Assembly: GCF_001742745.1 (NCBI RefSeq)
Contig: NZ_MJAK01000010.1
Coordinates: 45,311 to 109,310 of the forward strand
Direction of reading: 5' to 3'
Source: Curtobacterium sp. ER1/6
GTDB taxonomy: Bacteria; Actinomycetota; Actinomycetes; Actinomycetales; Microbacteriaceae
Length of the DNA stretch: 64,000 nt
The position numbers and the translations under genes are program-made. The notes under the pieces are model-generated. The model saw only the letters and a list, made by a program, of their open reading frames with translations. It did not search any database and had not been told where the DNA came from. This document shows, one piece after another, positions 38,055-47,073 of this stretch (position 1 is the first letter of the stretch; each line of letters opens with the position of its first letter).

Positions 38055-38194
38055 GGTGGTGCCTTCCGTCGCGACCAAGGTCCGCCGCCGGCGGTGCGGG
38101 CGTTCCCGGAAGGTCCACCGTGCGCGGTCGGCTCCCGGGCGGACGGTTCTCCACGGGTGCCCGGCGAGCCTGGGCGTCCGCGCTGGAGCGGTCC

Positions 38195-38200
38195 TAGACT
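38195..38200 (+). promoter_or_regulatory. -10 hexamer TAGACT of the pgmB-GH65 operon
   Basis: TAGACT lies 41 bases before the ATG at 38242; unlike most promoters in this window it implies a leader, and a GAGGAA ribosome site at about 38231 is present. No clear -35. Confidence 0.4.
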
Positions 38201-38241
38201 CGACCGGAGCCGAACCGACCACCGCGAGCAGAGGAACCCCG

Positions 38242-38991
38242 ATGACGACGCCGGACCGGCACACCCCAGCGCGACTCGCCGACACGCGAGCGCTCCTGTT
38301 CGACCTCGACGGGGTCCTCACCCCGACGGCCGACGTCCACATGCGCGCGTGGAGCCGCCTCTTCACGCCGTTCCTGGCGGAGCACGGCGCGGCGCCGTAC
38401 ACGGAGCAGGACTACTTCGACCACATCGACGGCAAGCCCCGGTACGACGGCGTCCGCTCCCTGCTCGAGGCGCGCGGCATCGACCTGCCGCAGGGCACGC
38501 CCGACGACGCCCCGGGCAGTGACACCGTCTGCGCGCTCGGCAACCGGAAGAACGCCGAGTTCACCGCGGAGCTGACCGAGCACGGCGTCGAGCCGTACCC
38601 GGGCTCGCTGCGGTTCCTGACGACGGCGATCGACGCCGGCATGCGGGTCGCCGTCGTGTCGAGTTCCGCGAACGCCACGCAGGTGCTCCGCACCGCGGGC
38701 ATCCTCGACCGCTTCCCCGTGGTCGTCGACGGCCTCGTCGCGCGGCAGGACGGCCTGGCCGGCAAGCCCGCGCCGGACACCTACCTCGACGCCGCCGCCC
38801 GGTTCGGCCTGACCCCGGCGGAGTGCGTCGTGGTCGAGGACGCCACGAGCGGGGTCGAAGCCGGTCGGAACGGTGCCTTCGGGCTCGTCGTCGGCGTCGA
38901 CCGCGGCGCCGGCGCCGACGCCCTGCGCAAGCACGGAGCCGACGTCGTCGTGCGCGACCTCGCCGAGCTCGTCGACCAGCTCCCGGCCTGA
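38242..38991 (+). CDS. pgmB: Beta-phosphoglucomutase-like HAD phosphatase/mutase
   Basis: A 249-residue HAD protein. Motif I LLFDLDGVLTPTADVH has the nucleophile and acid/base Asp; motif II is VVSSSANA, motif III Lys in LAGKPAPDTYLDA and motif IV EDATSGVEAG. The cap has HIDGKPRYDGVRSLLEARGI, the beta-PGM type substrate loop. It converts beta-glucose 1-phosphate to glucose 6-phosphate. The next gene encodes a GH65 phosphorylase that makes beta-glucose 1-phosphate, which supports this assignment strongly. ATG with GAGGAA upstream. Confidence 0.9.
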   Translation: MTTPDRHTPARLADTRALLFDLDGVLTPTADVHMRAWSRLFTPFLAEHGAAPYTEQDYFDHIDGKPRYDGVRSLLEARGIDLPQGTPDDAPGSDTVCALGNRKNAEFTAELTEHGVEPYPGSLRFLTTAIDAGMRVAVVSSSANATQVLRTAGILDRFPVVVDGLVARQDGLAGKPAPDTYLDAAARFGLTPAECVVVEDATSGVEAGRNGAFGLVVGVDRGAGADALRKHGADVVVRDLAELVDQLPA

Positions 38992-39031
38992 CCTCCCCGA
39001 GACACCCACCCCTCCCCACGGAGAGAACCGC

Positions 39032-41542
39032 ATGAACCCCATCACCTCGGACCCCCTCGACCGCGTCCGCTACCCGGTCGACGAGTGGGCACTCGTCGAG
39101 ACCGAGTACGCGCCGGACGAGCAGGGCGTCGCGGAGACGAACTTCGCCGTCGGCAACGGGTACCTCGGCCTGCGCGGCAACCTCGACGAGGGCCGTGGCG
39201 GCGTGCAGTACGGCACGTACGTCAACGGCTTCCACGAGACCTGGCCGATCCGGCACGCCGAGGACGCCTTCGGCTTCGCGAAGACCGGACAGACCATCAT
39301 CAACGCGCCGGACGCCAAGGTGATCCGGCTCTACGTCGACGACGAGCCCCTCGTCCTGGCCGAGGCGGACATCCTGCGCCACACGCGGCGCCTCGAGTTC
39401 CGCGGCGGGTACCTCTACCGCGAGACCGAGTGGTCGACGCCGTCCGGCAAGCGGGTGCTGATCCGTGCGCGCCGCCTGGTGTCCTTCACCGACCGGCACC
39501 TCGCCGTCATCGACTACGAGGTGACCGTGCTCGACGGGGACGCCTCGATCCTGCTGTCCAGCCAGATCCTGAACCGGCAGGACGTGCAGGACGAGTACCA
39601 CGCCGGCATGCGTGCCGCGGCGAACGCCTTCGACCCGCGCAAGGCCGAGGCGTTCACCGAGCGCGTGCTCGACCCCAAGCTCAAGCGCAGCACCGGTGGG
39701 CGTTCCCTGCTCGGGTACCAGGCATCGAGCTCCGGCATGACGATCTGCGTCGGCGTCGAGCACCACCTGGAGACCGAGAACCACTGGGACGAGGCCTCGT
39801 CGATCGACGACGACCTCGCGAAGCACGTCTACCGGATCCAGGCTCGACGCGGCGTCCCGATCCGGCTCGTGAAGCACATGGTCTACCACACGTCCCGCGG
39901 CGTGCCGGCCCGCGAGCTCGCCGACCGCTGCGACCGCACGCTCGACCGCGCCCGCGCCGAGACGGTGGAGGAGACGTTCGCGAAGCAGCGCGCGTGGATG
40001 GACGACTACTGGGTCCGCAGCGACGTCGAGATCCCGGGACAGCCGGCGATCCAGCAGGCCGTGCGCTGGAACCTCTTCATGCTCGCCCAGGCGACCGCCC
40101 GCACCGACGGGCACGGCATCGCCGCGAAGGGCGTCACGGGCTCCGGCTACGGCGGCCACTACTTCTGGGACATGGAGATCTACGTCCTGCCGTTCCTGTC
40201 GTACACGGCGCCGATCGTCGCCCGGAACGCCCTGCGCTTCCGCTACAACATGCTCGACTCGGCACGGTCGCGGGCGCGCGAGCTGAACCAGCGCGGTGCG
40301 CTCTTCCCGTGGCGGACGATCAACGGCGAGGAGTCGAGCGCGTACTACGCAGCCGGCACCGCGCAGTACCACATCGACGCGGACATCGCCCATGCGCTCA
40401 TGCAGTACGTCCGCGCATCCGGGGACACCGACTTCCTGAAGCGCGGCGCGATCGACATCCTGGTCGAGACCGCGCGGCTCTGGTCGGACCTGGGCTTCTG
40501 GCGGTCGAACGGCGACAAGAAGTTCCACATCGACGGCGTCACCGGCCCGGACGAGTACACGACGGTCGTCGACGACAACCTCTACACGAACGTGATGGCG
40601 CGGGCGAACCTGTGGTTCGCGGTCAACGCCACGCGGCAGCTCGCCGTCGACGACCCGGAGGAGTACGGCCGGATGGTCCGGCGCACCGGGCTCGACGACG
40701 CCGAGGTGACCGACTGGGAGCACGCCGCCGAGTCGATGGAGATCCCCTTCGACCCGCACCGCGGCATCCACCCGCAGGACGCCCAGTTCCTCGACAAGGA
40801 GCTCTGGGACCTCGAGAACACGCCGGACTCGAAGCGCCCGCTGCTGCTGCACTACCACCCGCTGGTCATCTACCGGTTCCAGGTGCTCAAGCAGGCGGAC
40901 GTCGTGCTCGCGCTGTTCCTCCAGGGGCACGAGTTCACCGCGGCCGAGAAGCGCCGCGACTTCGACTACTACGACGCGCTCACGACGGGAGACTCGACGC
41001 TCTCCGCCGTCGTGCAGTCGATCATGGCGGCCGAGGTCGGCTACCACGACCTGGCGGCGCAGTACTTCCTCACCGCGCTCTACGTCGACCTGGCGGACCT
41101 GCACGGCAACACCTCGGACGGCGTGCACATCGCGTCGACCGGCGGCATCTGGGGAGCGCTCGTCAACGGCTTCGGCGGCATGCGCGACCACGGCGGCCGC
41201 ATGACGTTCAACCCGCGGCTGCCGATGGACTGGGAACGCCTGACGTACCGGATCCAGGTGCACGGCTCGCGTGTCCGCGTCGACCTCGAGGAGGACACGA
41301 TGACGTTCACGGTCGAGACCGGCGAGGGCTTCTCGGCGTGGGTGCACAACCAGCAGTGGGACGTCACCGCCGGTGCACCCACCGTTGTGCCGATGCCGCA
41401 CCACGGCCCGCGCATGACCGGGCACGCCCCGACCACGAGCGACATCCAGGGCACGCTGCGGGCGGACGGGTCGGTGATCACCGCGTCGATCCCGATGATC
41501 TCCCTCGACCGGGACTTCGACGTCGACGAGACGACGGCCTGA
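39032..41542 (+). CDS. GH65 family disaccharide phosphorylase (trehalose/maltose/kojibiose type)
   Basis: An 836-residue glycoside hydrolase family 65 enzyme: N-terminal beta-sandwich (AETNFAVGNGYLGLRGN, the family hallmark), then an (alpha/alpha)6 barrel with KGVTGSGYGGHYFWDMEI and the catalytic Glu in DGVTGPDEYTTVVDDN. It cleaves an alpha-linked glucose disaccharide with phosphate and inversion to beta-glucose 1-phosphate. Which disaccharide cannot be fixed by eye. The pgmB gene just upstream (40 bases) takes the product into glycolysis. GGAGAG ribosome site. Confidence 0.92.
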   Translation: MNPITSDPLDRVRYPVDEWALVETEYAPDEQGVAETNFAVGNGYLGLRGNLDEGRGGVQYGTYVNGFHETWPIRHAEDAFGFAKTGQTIINAPDAKVIRLYVDDEPLVLAEADILRHTRRLEFRGGYLYRETEWSTPSGKRVLIRARRLVSFTDRHLAVIDYEVTVLDGDASILLSSQILNRQDVQDEYHAGMRAAANAFDPRKAEAFTERVLDPKLKRSTGGRSLLGYQASSSGMTICVGVEHHLETENHWDEASSIDDDLAKHVYRIQARRGVPIRLVKHMVYHTSRGVPARELADRCDRTLDRARAETVEETFAKQRAWMDDYWVRSDVEIPGQPAIQQAVRWNLFMLAQATARTDGHGIAAKGVTGSGYGGHYFWDMEIYVLPFLSYTAPIVARNALRFRYNMLDSARSRARELNQRGALFPWRTINGEESSAYYAAGTAQYHIDADIAHALMQYVRASGDTDFLKRGAIDILVETARLWSDLGFWRSNGDKKFHIDGVTGPDEYTTVVDDNLYTNVMARANLWFAVNATRQLAVDDPEEYGRMVRRTGLDDAEVTDWEHAAESMEIPFDPHRGIHPQDAQFLDKELWDLENTPDSKRPLLLHYHPLVIYRFQVLKQADVVLALFLQGHEFTAAEKRRDFDYYDALTTGDSTLSAVVQSIMAAEVGYHDLAAQYFLTALYVDLADLHGNTSDGVHIASTGGIWGALVNGFGGMRDHGGRMTFNPRLPMDWERLTYRIQVHGSRVRVDLEEDTMTFTVETGEGFSAWVHNQQWDVTAGAPTVVPMPHHGPRMTGHAPTTSDIQGTLRADGSVITASIPMISLDRDFDVDETTA

Positions 41543-41550
41543 CGCCGGGT

Positions 41551-41579
41551 GCGGTCGGCAGCGTTCGCGCGCCGACCGC
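41551..41579 (+). terminator. Hairpin after the GH65 gene
   Basis: A perfect 9-bp stem (GCGGTCGGC 41551..41559 with GCCGACCGC 41571..41579) and 11-base loop, 8 bases after the GH65 stop codon. No U-run. Confidence 0.6.
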
Positions 41580-41715
41580 GTCGCCCTGCTCAGGGCCGCA
41601 GGACGTCCGAGGTGGTGGCGCTCAGATCGTCGGCCTGCGCGGAGTCGTGCCCGGGGATCGGTGTGACGCTCGACCGGGGCGGCCGGTGATCTCGCTCCTC
41701 ATGGACCTTCCGAAG

Positions 41716-41744
41716 TTCGGCTGGTATTGCACACCTGGTATATT
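41716..41744 (+). promoter_or_regulatory. Promoter of the sugar transferase gene
   Basis: TTCGGC (41716..41721), 17 bases, then TATATT (41739..41744), in an unusually A+T-rich island. The heptamer CTGGTAT is repeated at 41721 and 41735 (period 14) within it. The transcript has a leader of about 30 bases with a strong GGAGGAGG (41766..41773). Confidence 0.6.
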
Positions 41745-41779
41745 GGTGGCAGATCAGTTCGAACCGGAGGAGGCCGCCC

Positions 41780-43267
41780 TTGTCTGTGATCGGTCCTGCC
41801 GCTCGAGCGGCGAGGATGCTCTTGCGGCCACTCCGCGATCTCGAGGTGCCCGATCTGGTGACCGCGCCCGTCGTGGTGCCGCGGTCACACGACTGGCGTG
41901 GGTTCCACAGCTCCGCCCGGGCCCTGACCGACGCGGCGGCGCTCGGGGTGAGTGCGCTCGTCGCATTCGTCGTCGGGTCACCAGCTCCGCCTGTCCCGTC
42001 CCTGGCGACGATCGCGTGGTGCGCGGGTCCCTGCGCCGTCCTCCTGGTCTGCCTCGCTCTCGTCGGGAGTCGAGATCCTCGGATCCTCGGGACCGGTACG
42101 GAGTTCACGCGGGTGCTCAGGGGGGTGGCATGGGCTGTCGGCGTGGTCGCGGTGGCGGGCTGGCTGGTCGTCCCGGACGGCCCGCGCGGCGGTGTGCTCG
42201 TGGTCGGTGTGCTCGGGACCATCCTGATCCTGGTCGCGCGGTTCGTCTGGCAGCACGTGCTCCTCCGTGCCCGACGCGCCGGACGCTGCGCTGAGCGGTT
42301 GCTCGTCGTCGGGAGCGCCGGCTCGACCGCGCGCATGGTCGAGGACCTGGAGCGGGATCGATCGGGCCGCGTGACGGTCGTCGACACCTTCGTGATCGGG
42401 CGACCGGACGCACCGAACGGCGGGGATGCTGTCCCCGATGTCCTGGCCGCCGTGCACCCGCACTGCGTGGACACCGTCCTCGTGGCCGCTTCCGATGTGA
42501 TGTGCCCGGACGCGATGCGTCGGCTCGGCTGGGCGTTGCGTGACCGCCGCGTCGATCTCGCTGTGGCGCCACCGTTGGGTGAGGTCGCCCCACACCGGGT
42601 GCAGCACCGGAACATCGCCGGACGGCCCTTCCTCCACCTCCCCACGGCTGAGGCCCGGTCGACGGAGCCCCTGAAGCGTGCGGTCGACATCGTCGGATCG
42701 ACGATCCTCCTCGTGGTCCTGGCGCCCGTGTTGCTGGGAGTCGCAGCAGTCGTCCGGGTGTCGTCGCGTGGGCCTGTGCTGTACCGGCAGGAGCGCATCG
42801 GGCGGTTCGGCGTCCCGTTCCAGATGCTCAAGTTCCGCTCGATGCGGGTCGGAGCCGATGCGGAACTCGAGGCACTGATCGCTGCGGACGGGCCCGTGGT
42901 CGAGCCGCTCTTCAAGGTGCGGGACGACCCGCGGGTGACCCGCGTCGGCCGGGTCCTGCGTCGGTACTCGCTCGATGAGCTCCCGCAGCTCCTGAACGTC
43001 CTCGGCGGATCGATGAGTCTCGTCGGTCCCCGTCCGCAGCGTCCCGCCGAAGTCGCCCTCTACGAGGAGGCCGCGCATCGCCGGCTCCTCACGAGACCGG
43101 GCATGAGCGGACTGTGGCAGGTCGAGGGTCGGTCCGCGCTGCCGTGGCGCGAAGCCATCCGGCTCGACCTCTACTACGTGGACAACCGGTCGGTCCGCGG
43201 TGACCTGCACATCCTGGCCCGGACCGCCCGAGCCGTGGCCGCTCCCACCGAGGACGAGGCGCACTGA
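41780..43267 (+). CDS. Exopolysaccharide sugar transferase (polyprenyl glycosylphosphotransferase)
   Basis: A 495-residue protein. N-terminal membrane region with about four helices (residues 45-165), a CoA-binding-like middle (RLLVVGSAGSTARMVEDLER), then the bacterial sugar transferase domain from about residue 295: KRAVDIVGSTILLVVLAPVL, VLYRQERIGRFGVPFQMLKF, RVTRVGRVLRRYSLDELPQL, SLVGPRPQRP and RPGMSGLWQVEGRSALPW. It loads the first sugar phosphate onto undecaprenyl phosphate, starting an exopolysaccharide unit. TTG start, justified by GGAGGAGG 6 bases upstream. No other polysaccharide genes flank it; codons are slightly less GC-biased than in neighbours. Confidence 0.9.
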   Translation: MSVIGPAARAARMLLRPLRDLEVPDLVTAPVVVPRSHDWRGFHSSARALTDAAALGVSALVAFVVGSPAPPVPSLATIAWCAGPCAVLLVCLALVGSRDPRILGTGTEFTRVLRGVAWAVGVVAVAGWLVVPDGPRGGVLVVGVLGTILILVARFVWQHVLLRARRAGRCAERLLVVGSAGSTARMVEDLERDRSGRVTVVDTFVIGRPDAPNGGDAVPDVLAAVHPHCVDTVLVAASDVMCPDAMRRLGWALRDRRVDLAVAPPLGEVAPHRVQHRNIAGRPFLHLPTAEARSTEPLKRAVDIVGSTILLVVLAPVLLGVAAVVRVSSRGPVLYRQERIGRFGVPFQMLKFRSMRVGADAELEALIAADGPVVEPLFKVRDDPRVTRVGRVLRRYSLDELPQLLNVLGGSMSLVGPRPQRPAEVALYEEAAHRRLLTRPGMSGLWQVEGRSALPWREAIRLDLYYVDNRSVRGDLHILARTARAVAAPTEDEAH

Positions 43268-43403
43268 CCGCCGATCCGGTCACCGCGCTGCCTCGGACCG
43301 AGCCTCCGCGTCCGTCCAGCCGGCACCGGGCACCGTGGTCTCTCGTGCCCCCGGGCCGACGGCGTCTCCTGCGGTACACACCGTGCAACGAGAGGAGACA
43401 CCC

Positions 43404-44171
43404 ATGGACGAGCGCTTCGCAGGCAAGGTCGCGATCGTGACCGGAGCGGGATCGGGGATCGGCGAGGCCACCGCCCGCGCCTTCGTGGACGAGGGCGCCG
43501 ACGTGCTGCTCGTCGACAGCGTCGAGGAGAAGGTCCGCGCCGTCGCGGACAGCCTGCCGACCGGTCGTGCGGTCGCGCTGCAGGCCGACGTCGCCGACCC
43601 GGCAGCGTGGGAGACGATCGTCTCGGACGCCGTCGACCGGTGGGACCGGATCGACGTGCTCGTGAACAACGCCGGCACCTTCACCTCCGGTGACATCACC
43701 GACATCGAACCCGACGAGTGGCGTCGCGTGATCGACACCGACCTGTCGAGCGTGTTCTTCGGCACGCGGGCGGCGCTGCCGTTCCTCCGCGAGACGAAGG
43801 GCTCCGTCGTCAACACCTCGTCGGTCTCCGGGATGGACGCCGACTGGCGGATGAGCCCGTACAACGCGGCGAAGGGCGGCGTGACGAACTTCACGAAGGC
43901 CGCCGCGCTCGACAACGGGCAGTTCGGCGTGCGGGTGAACGCGGTCGCACCCGGGCTGATCTGGACCGACATGACGCAGCAGCAGGCCGAGGACGAGGAA
44001 CTGCAGCACGCCTTCGCCGAGCGGGTGTCGCTCGGTCGGGGCGGGCGGCCGGAGGAGGTCGCCGCGGCGATCCTCTTCCTCGCCAGCGACGCGGCGAGCT
44101 ACATCACGGGTGCGGTCCTGCCGGTCGACGGCGGCACCACCGCGAGCAACGGGCAGCCCGCGCAGTCCTGA
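43404..44171 (+). CDS. Short-chain dehydrogenase/reductase
   Basis: A 255-residue classical SDR. Cofactor motif VTGAGSGIGEA (TGxxxGxG), an acidic residue in LLVDSVEEK suggesting NAD(H), NNAG, catalytic Ser in NTSSVSG and YxxxK in SPYNAAKGG; the C-terminal PEEVAAAILFLASDAASYIT GAVL region is standard (split here). Substrate cannot be deduced. ATG with GAGAGGAG about 7 bases upstream, in a 136-base gap after the sugar transferase gene. Ends 2 bases from the convergent VOC gene. Confidence 0.9.
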   Translation: MDERFAGKVAIVTGAGSGIGEATARAFVDEGADVLLVDSVEEKVRAVADSLPTGRAVALQADVADPAAWETIVSDAVDRWDRIDVLVNNAGTFTSGDITDIEPDEWRRVIDTDLSSVFFGTRAALPFLRETKGSVVNTSSVSGMDADWRMSPYNAAKGGVTNFTKAAALDNGQFGVRVNAVAPGLIWTDMTQQQAEDEELQHAFAERVSLGRGGRPEEVAAAILFLASDAASYITGAVLPVDGGTTASNGQPAQS

Positions 44172-44173
44172 GG

Positions 44174-44581
44174 TCAGGTGGCCCCCGCCCCGGGTTCCTC
44201 GGCGACGAGTTCGACCTTCATCCGTTCGTCGTCCTCGAGGAAGGCGGCGTGATGCCCCGGGCCCCCGGCGAGCGGGTGGCGGTCCTCGTAGAGGCGCTGC
44301 CACCCGTGGGCCGGAGCGGCCTCCCACAGCCGCCCGACGTCTGCCGGACCGCCGGCGTGGAACGCGAGGTGCGACAGACCCGGCTGTCGACGGTCGTGCG
44401 ATCCCCCGAGGGGCGCCCGCTCGACGACGACGTACAGGGCACCGAGCCGCCAGCTGCGGCCGTCCGACCACGTCTGGTACGGCGCGTACCCGAGTTCACC
44501 GAGCAGCCAGCCCCACGCACGCACAGCGGTGTCGAGGTCGGCGACCCGGACCTCGACGTGGTGCAATTTACCCCGGTTCAC
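44174..44581 (-). CDS. VOC family protein
   Basis: A 135-residue glyoxalase/dioxygenase-fold protein: VNRGKLHHVEVRVADLDTAV start with the first metal-ligand-type His, SHLAFHAGGPADVGRLWE middle with the second, and HAAFLEDDERMKVELVAEE with the Glu ligand at the end, so the metal site may be intact. GTG start overlaps the DUF1697 stop codon by 4 bases, so the two are one transcript. Substrate unknown. Confidence 0.8.
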   Translation of the reverse strand: MNRGKLHHVEVRVADLDTAVRAWGWLLGELGYAPYQTWSDGRSWRLGALYVVVERAPLGGSHDRRQPGLSHLAFHAGGPADVGRLWEAAPAHGWQRLYEDRHPLAGGPGHHAAFLEDDERMKVELVAEEPGAGAT

Positions 44582-45093
44582 AGGAGCCTGCGGAGCGTGT
44601 TCGTGTTGCGGGTCGTCGTCGTGCGCTTGAAGCGCGCGGCGGCGGCCCGTCTCGCGAAGACGGTGTCGGTGCTCGAGCCCTTCGGGCACGACCAGTACAC
44701 GACCCCGTCCCCGCGGGCGACCCGCTCGACCGCGTCGTCGAGCGCGAGGTCGGCGACCAGGTCGTCCAGGGCGGTGTCCTCGGACCCGAACACGACGTAG
44801 TCGTGGCGGTCGGCGTCCGACGGGAACGGGAAGGCGTCGACCACGGCGGCCAGCGCCCCGTGCGGGACGAGGACGACCCACGCGTCGTACCCGAAGCGGT
44901 CACGGAGGCCCTGCTCGATCGCGCTCTTGATGCTCGCGGCGTCGCCGTCGGCCGTGAACACCACGTTGCCGGACGCGAGCACGGTCCGGACGTCCCCGTA
45001 CCCGAGGTCGCGGAACAGCGCCGCGAGGTCCGCGCTCCGGATCGTGATCCCGTTCACGTTCACCCCGCGCAGCAGCGCGATCCACCCGACCAT
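44578..45093 (-). CDS. DUF1697 family protein
   Basis: A 171-residue DUF1697 protein. The opening WIALLRGVNVNGITIRSADL and VRTVLASGNVVFTADGD are diagnostic of the family. Function is unknown. The ATG at 45093 is supported by minus-strand TACGGT (45100..45105) 6 bases upstream, against the in-frame ATG at 45177. It is divergent from the ArsR gene; 97 bases separate them. Confidence 0.88.
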   Translation of the reverse strand: MVGWIALLRGVNVNGITIRSADLAALFRDLGYGDVRTVLASGNVVFTADGDAASIKSAIEQGLRDRFGYDAWVVLVPHGALAAVVDAFPFPSDADRHDYVVFGSEDTALDDLVADLALDDAVERVARGDGVVYWSCPKGSSTDTVFARRAAAARFKRTTTTRNTNTLRRLL

Positions 45094-45153
45094 GTCGGAA
45101 CCGTAGCGCGCGTCGGTGGCGTGGAGCGAGCCTTCCGACAGATCCACAATCGA

Positions 45154-45165
45154 TGTTGCGCAACA
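45154..45165. promoter_or_regulatory. Palindrome TGTTGCGCAACA, candidate ArsR operator
   Basis: A perfect 12-bp palindrome 13 bases before TACGGT (45179..45184), the -10 of the ArsR-type gene, so it covers its -35. Weaker outer symmetry (CACAA at 45146, TTGTG at 45170) extends it. Likely autoregulatory operator. Confidence 0.6.
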
Positions 45166-45190
45166 CCTCTTGTGCATCTACGGTCGAGGC

Positions 45191-45763
45191 ATGGACGTGC
45201 AGCGACTCGACGATGCGGCGCAGATGCGCGCGCTCGCCCACCCGACCCGGCTGCGGCTCGTGGGTCTCCTCCGGACCGGTGGGCCGCAGACGGCCGCGAT
45301 GCTCGGCGATCAGGTCGACGAGGCGCCGGGGACGATCAGCTACCACTGCAAGCGCCTGGCCGACGTGGGGTTCATCGAGCCCGCGCCCGAGCTCGGCACC
45401 GACCGTCGGGAACGCTGGTGGCGGGCCGTGGCGCAGCACACGTCGTGGGACCTCGCCGACGCGTTCGACGACCCGGACCGGATGCTCGCCGCGACCGCGT
45501 TGGACCGGACCGTCGCGCAGGCGTACGCCACCGAGTACGCGGCGTTCGTCGACCGCGCACCGGCCATGGGGCGGGACTGGGTCGCGGCCTCGACGAGCGG
45601 GGACCGCGGTCTGCGCCTCACGGTCGACGAGCTCCGGACGCTCAGCAGTGAGCTGCAGGCGGTGCTCGACCGGTGGGAGGGTGTCAGCGGTCACCACGAG
45701 CCGGGCGACGGGTCCGAGCGCGTCAACGCGGTCGTCCAGGCCTACCGTTCGGCCCGGTCGTGA
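45191..45763 (+). CDS. ArsR-family HTH regulator of the adjacent MFS gene
   Basis: A 190-residue winged-helix repressor-like protein. HTH_20/ArsR region residues 5-80: MRALAHPTRLRLVGLLRTGG, GTISYHCKRLADVGFIEPA, then ERWWRAV, as in the regulators that flank macrolide-type MFS pumps. No metal-binding cysteine motif. ATG has TACGGT 6 bases upstream and a 12-bp palindrome over the -35. Overlaps the MFS gene by 4 bases, a regulator-transporter operon. Confidence 0.88.
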   Translation: MDVQRLDDAAQMRALAHPTRLRLVGLLRTGGPQTAAMLGDQVDEAPGTISYHCKRLADVGFIEPAPELGTDRRERWWRAVAQHTSWDLADAFDDPDRMLAATALDRTVAQAYATEYAAFVDRAPAMGRDWVAASTSGDRGLRLTVDELRTLSSELQAVLDRWEGVSGHHEPGDGSERVNAVVQAYRSARS

Positions 45764-47064
45764 ACGCGCACTGGCGACTGCGGTCGCTCCTCGCGGTCCA
45801 GGTGGTGTCGCGGACGGGCAACGTCGCGACGACCATCGCCGTGCCCTTCGTGGTGCTGTCCCGCGGCGGGTCGGCGACCGACGTCGGGATCGCAGCGTTC
45901 GCGGCCACCGTCCCCATCGTGCTCGGGGGCGCGTTCGGTGGCGTCCTCGTCGAGCGCTTCGGGTTCGTGCGGTCGAGCGTCGCATCCGACCTCGTCAGCG
46001 CGGGGACGCTCCTCGCGATCCCGCTCCTGGCGTGGACCGTCGGTCTGCCGAGCTGGGCGCTGCTCGCGCTCGTGTTCCTCGGCGGGCTCTTCGACACCCC
46101 GGGGGAGTCCGGGCGCCGGGTCCTGCTGCCCGGCCTGGCCGATGCGGCGGGGATCCCGCTCGAGCGAGCGGTCGGGCACTTCGAGGCTTCGGTGCGCTTC
46201 TCGGTGCTGCTGGGCGCCCCGGCCGCAGGGCTCCTCGTCGGGGCGGTCGGGCCGCTGCCGGCCCTCGCCGTGACGGCCGCGGTGTTCACCGCTGCGGCGC
46301 TGCTCGCGATGCTCACCCTGCGCGGTGCCACGGTCGCGTCGGCGGCGGAGGACACTCCGGTCGAGCCCTCGGCCGGGTACTGGCGGGACCTCGGTGCCGG
46401 GCTGCGCTTCTGCGCGCGCGACCCACTGTTCCGACTGGTCATCGCGCTCGTGCTCGTCACGAACCTGCTCGACGCGGCGCGGTCCACAGCCCTGCTGCCG
46501 TTGTACGCGGACCGGTTGCTCGACGGCGCGCAGTCGCTCGGCATCGTCAGCGGGACCTTCGGTGGTGCCGCCTTCCTCGGGTCCCTCGTCTTCGGGTACG
46601 TGGCGCACCGGGTGCCGAGACGGATCACCTTCGTGGTCTGCTTCGCCCTCGCCGGTGGGCCGTCGCTCGTCGTGCCCGCGCTCGGGCTCGGGCTGCCGTG
46701 GGTGCTCGGCGCGTGCGTGGTGTCCGGGCTCGCAGCGGGCGCGCTCAACCCGATCCTCGGTGCCGTGGAGCTGGAGCGGATCCCGGCGGCGATGCGCGCG
46801 CGGGTCTTCGGGTTGTTGTCGGCCGGCTCGTGGGCGGGGATCCCGCTCGGAGGACTGTTCGGCGGCATCGCGGCGGACAGCGTCGGGGTGACGACGACGT
46901 TCGGCGTGGTCGCCGTGGTCTACACCGTGGTGACGCTGACCCCGCTGCTCGGCGGGTCGTGGCGGTTGATGGAGCGGCCGCGTGCTGTGCCGGCCGCAGT
47001 GGACCGTCAGGACGTCGAGCCCGCCGATGCGCCGGAGGTTGCGGTCAGAACACGTTCTGAATAA
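45760..47064 (+). CDS. MFS transporter (MefA/ENTS-like)
   Basis: A 434-residue major facilitator with about 12 helices; GGAFGGVLVERFGFVRS is the loop 2-3 motif A equivalent, and GNVATTIAVPFVVLSRGGSA the helix 1 region typical of the MefA/ENTS-like drug exporters. GTG overlaps the ArsR gene stop codon, so translation is coupled and the regulator probably senses the exported compound. A drug-efflux role is inference. Confidence 0.88.
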   Translation: MNAHWRLRSLLAVQVVSRTGNVATTIAVPFVVLSRGGSATDVGIAAFAATVPIVLGGAFGGVLVERFGFVRSSVASDLVSAGTLLAIPLLAWTVGLPSWALLALVFLGGLFDTPGESGRRVLLPGLADAAGIPLERAVGHFEASVRFSVLLGAPAAGLLVGAVGPLPALAVTAAVFTAAALLAMLTLRGATVASAAEDTPVEPSAGYWRDLGAGLRFCARDPLFRLVIALVLVTNLLDAARSTALLPLYADRLLDGAQSLGIVSGTFGGAAFLGSLVFGYVAHRVPRRITFVVCFALAGGPSLVVPALGLGLPWVLGACVVSGLAAGALNPILGAVELERIPAAMRARVFGLLSAGSWAGIPLGGLFGGIAADSVGVTTTFGVVAVVYTVVTLTPLLGGSWRLMERPRAVPAAVDRQDVEPADAPEVAVRTRSE

Positions 47065-47073
47065 CGTGAGACC

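Noticed and set aside
41543..41779. A gene in the gap before the sugar transferase
   Set aside because: Open frames here continue out-of-frame from neighbours, lack a start signal and have no recognisable protein pattern.
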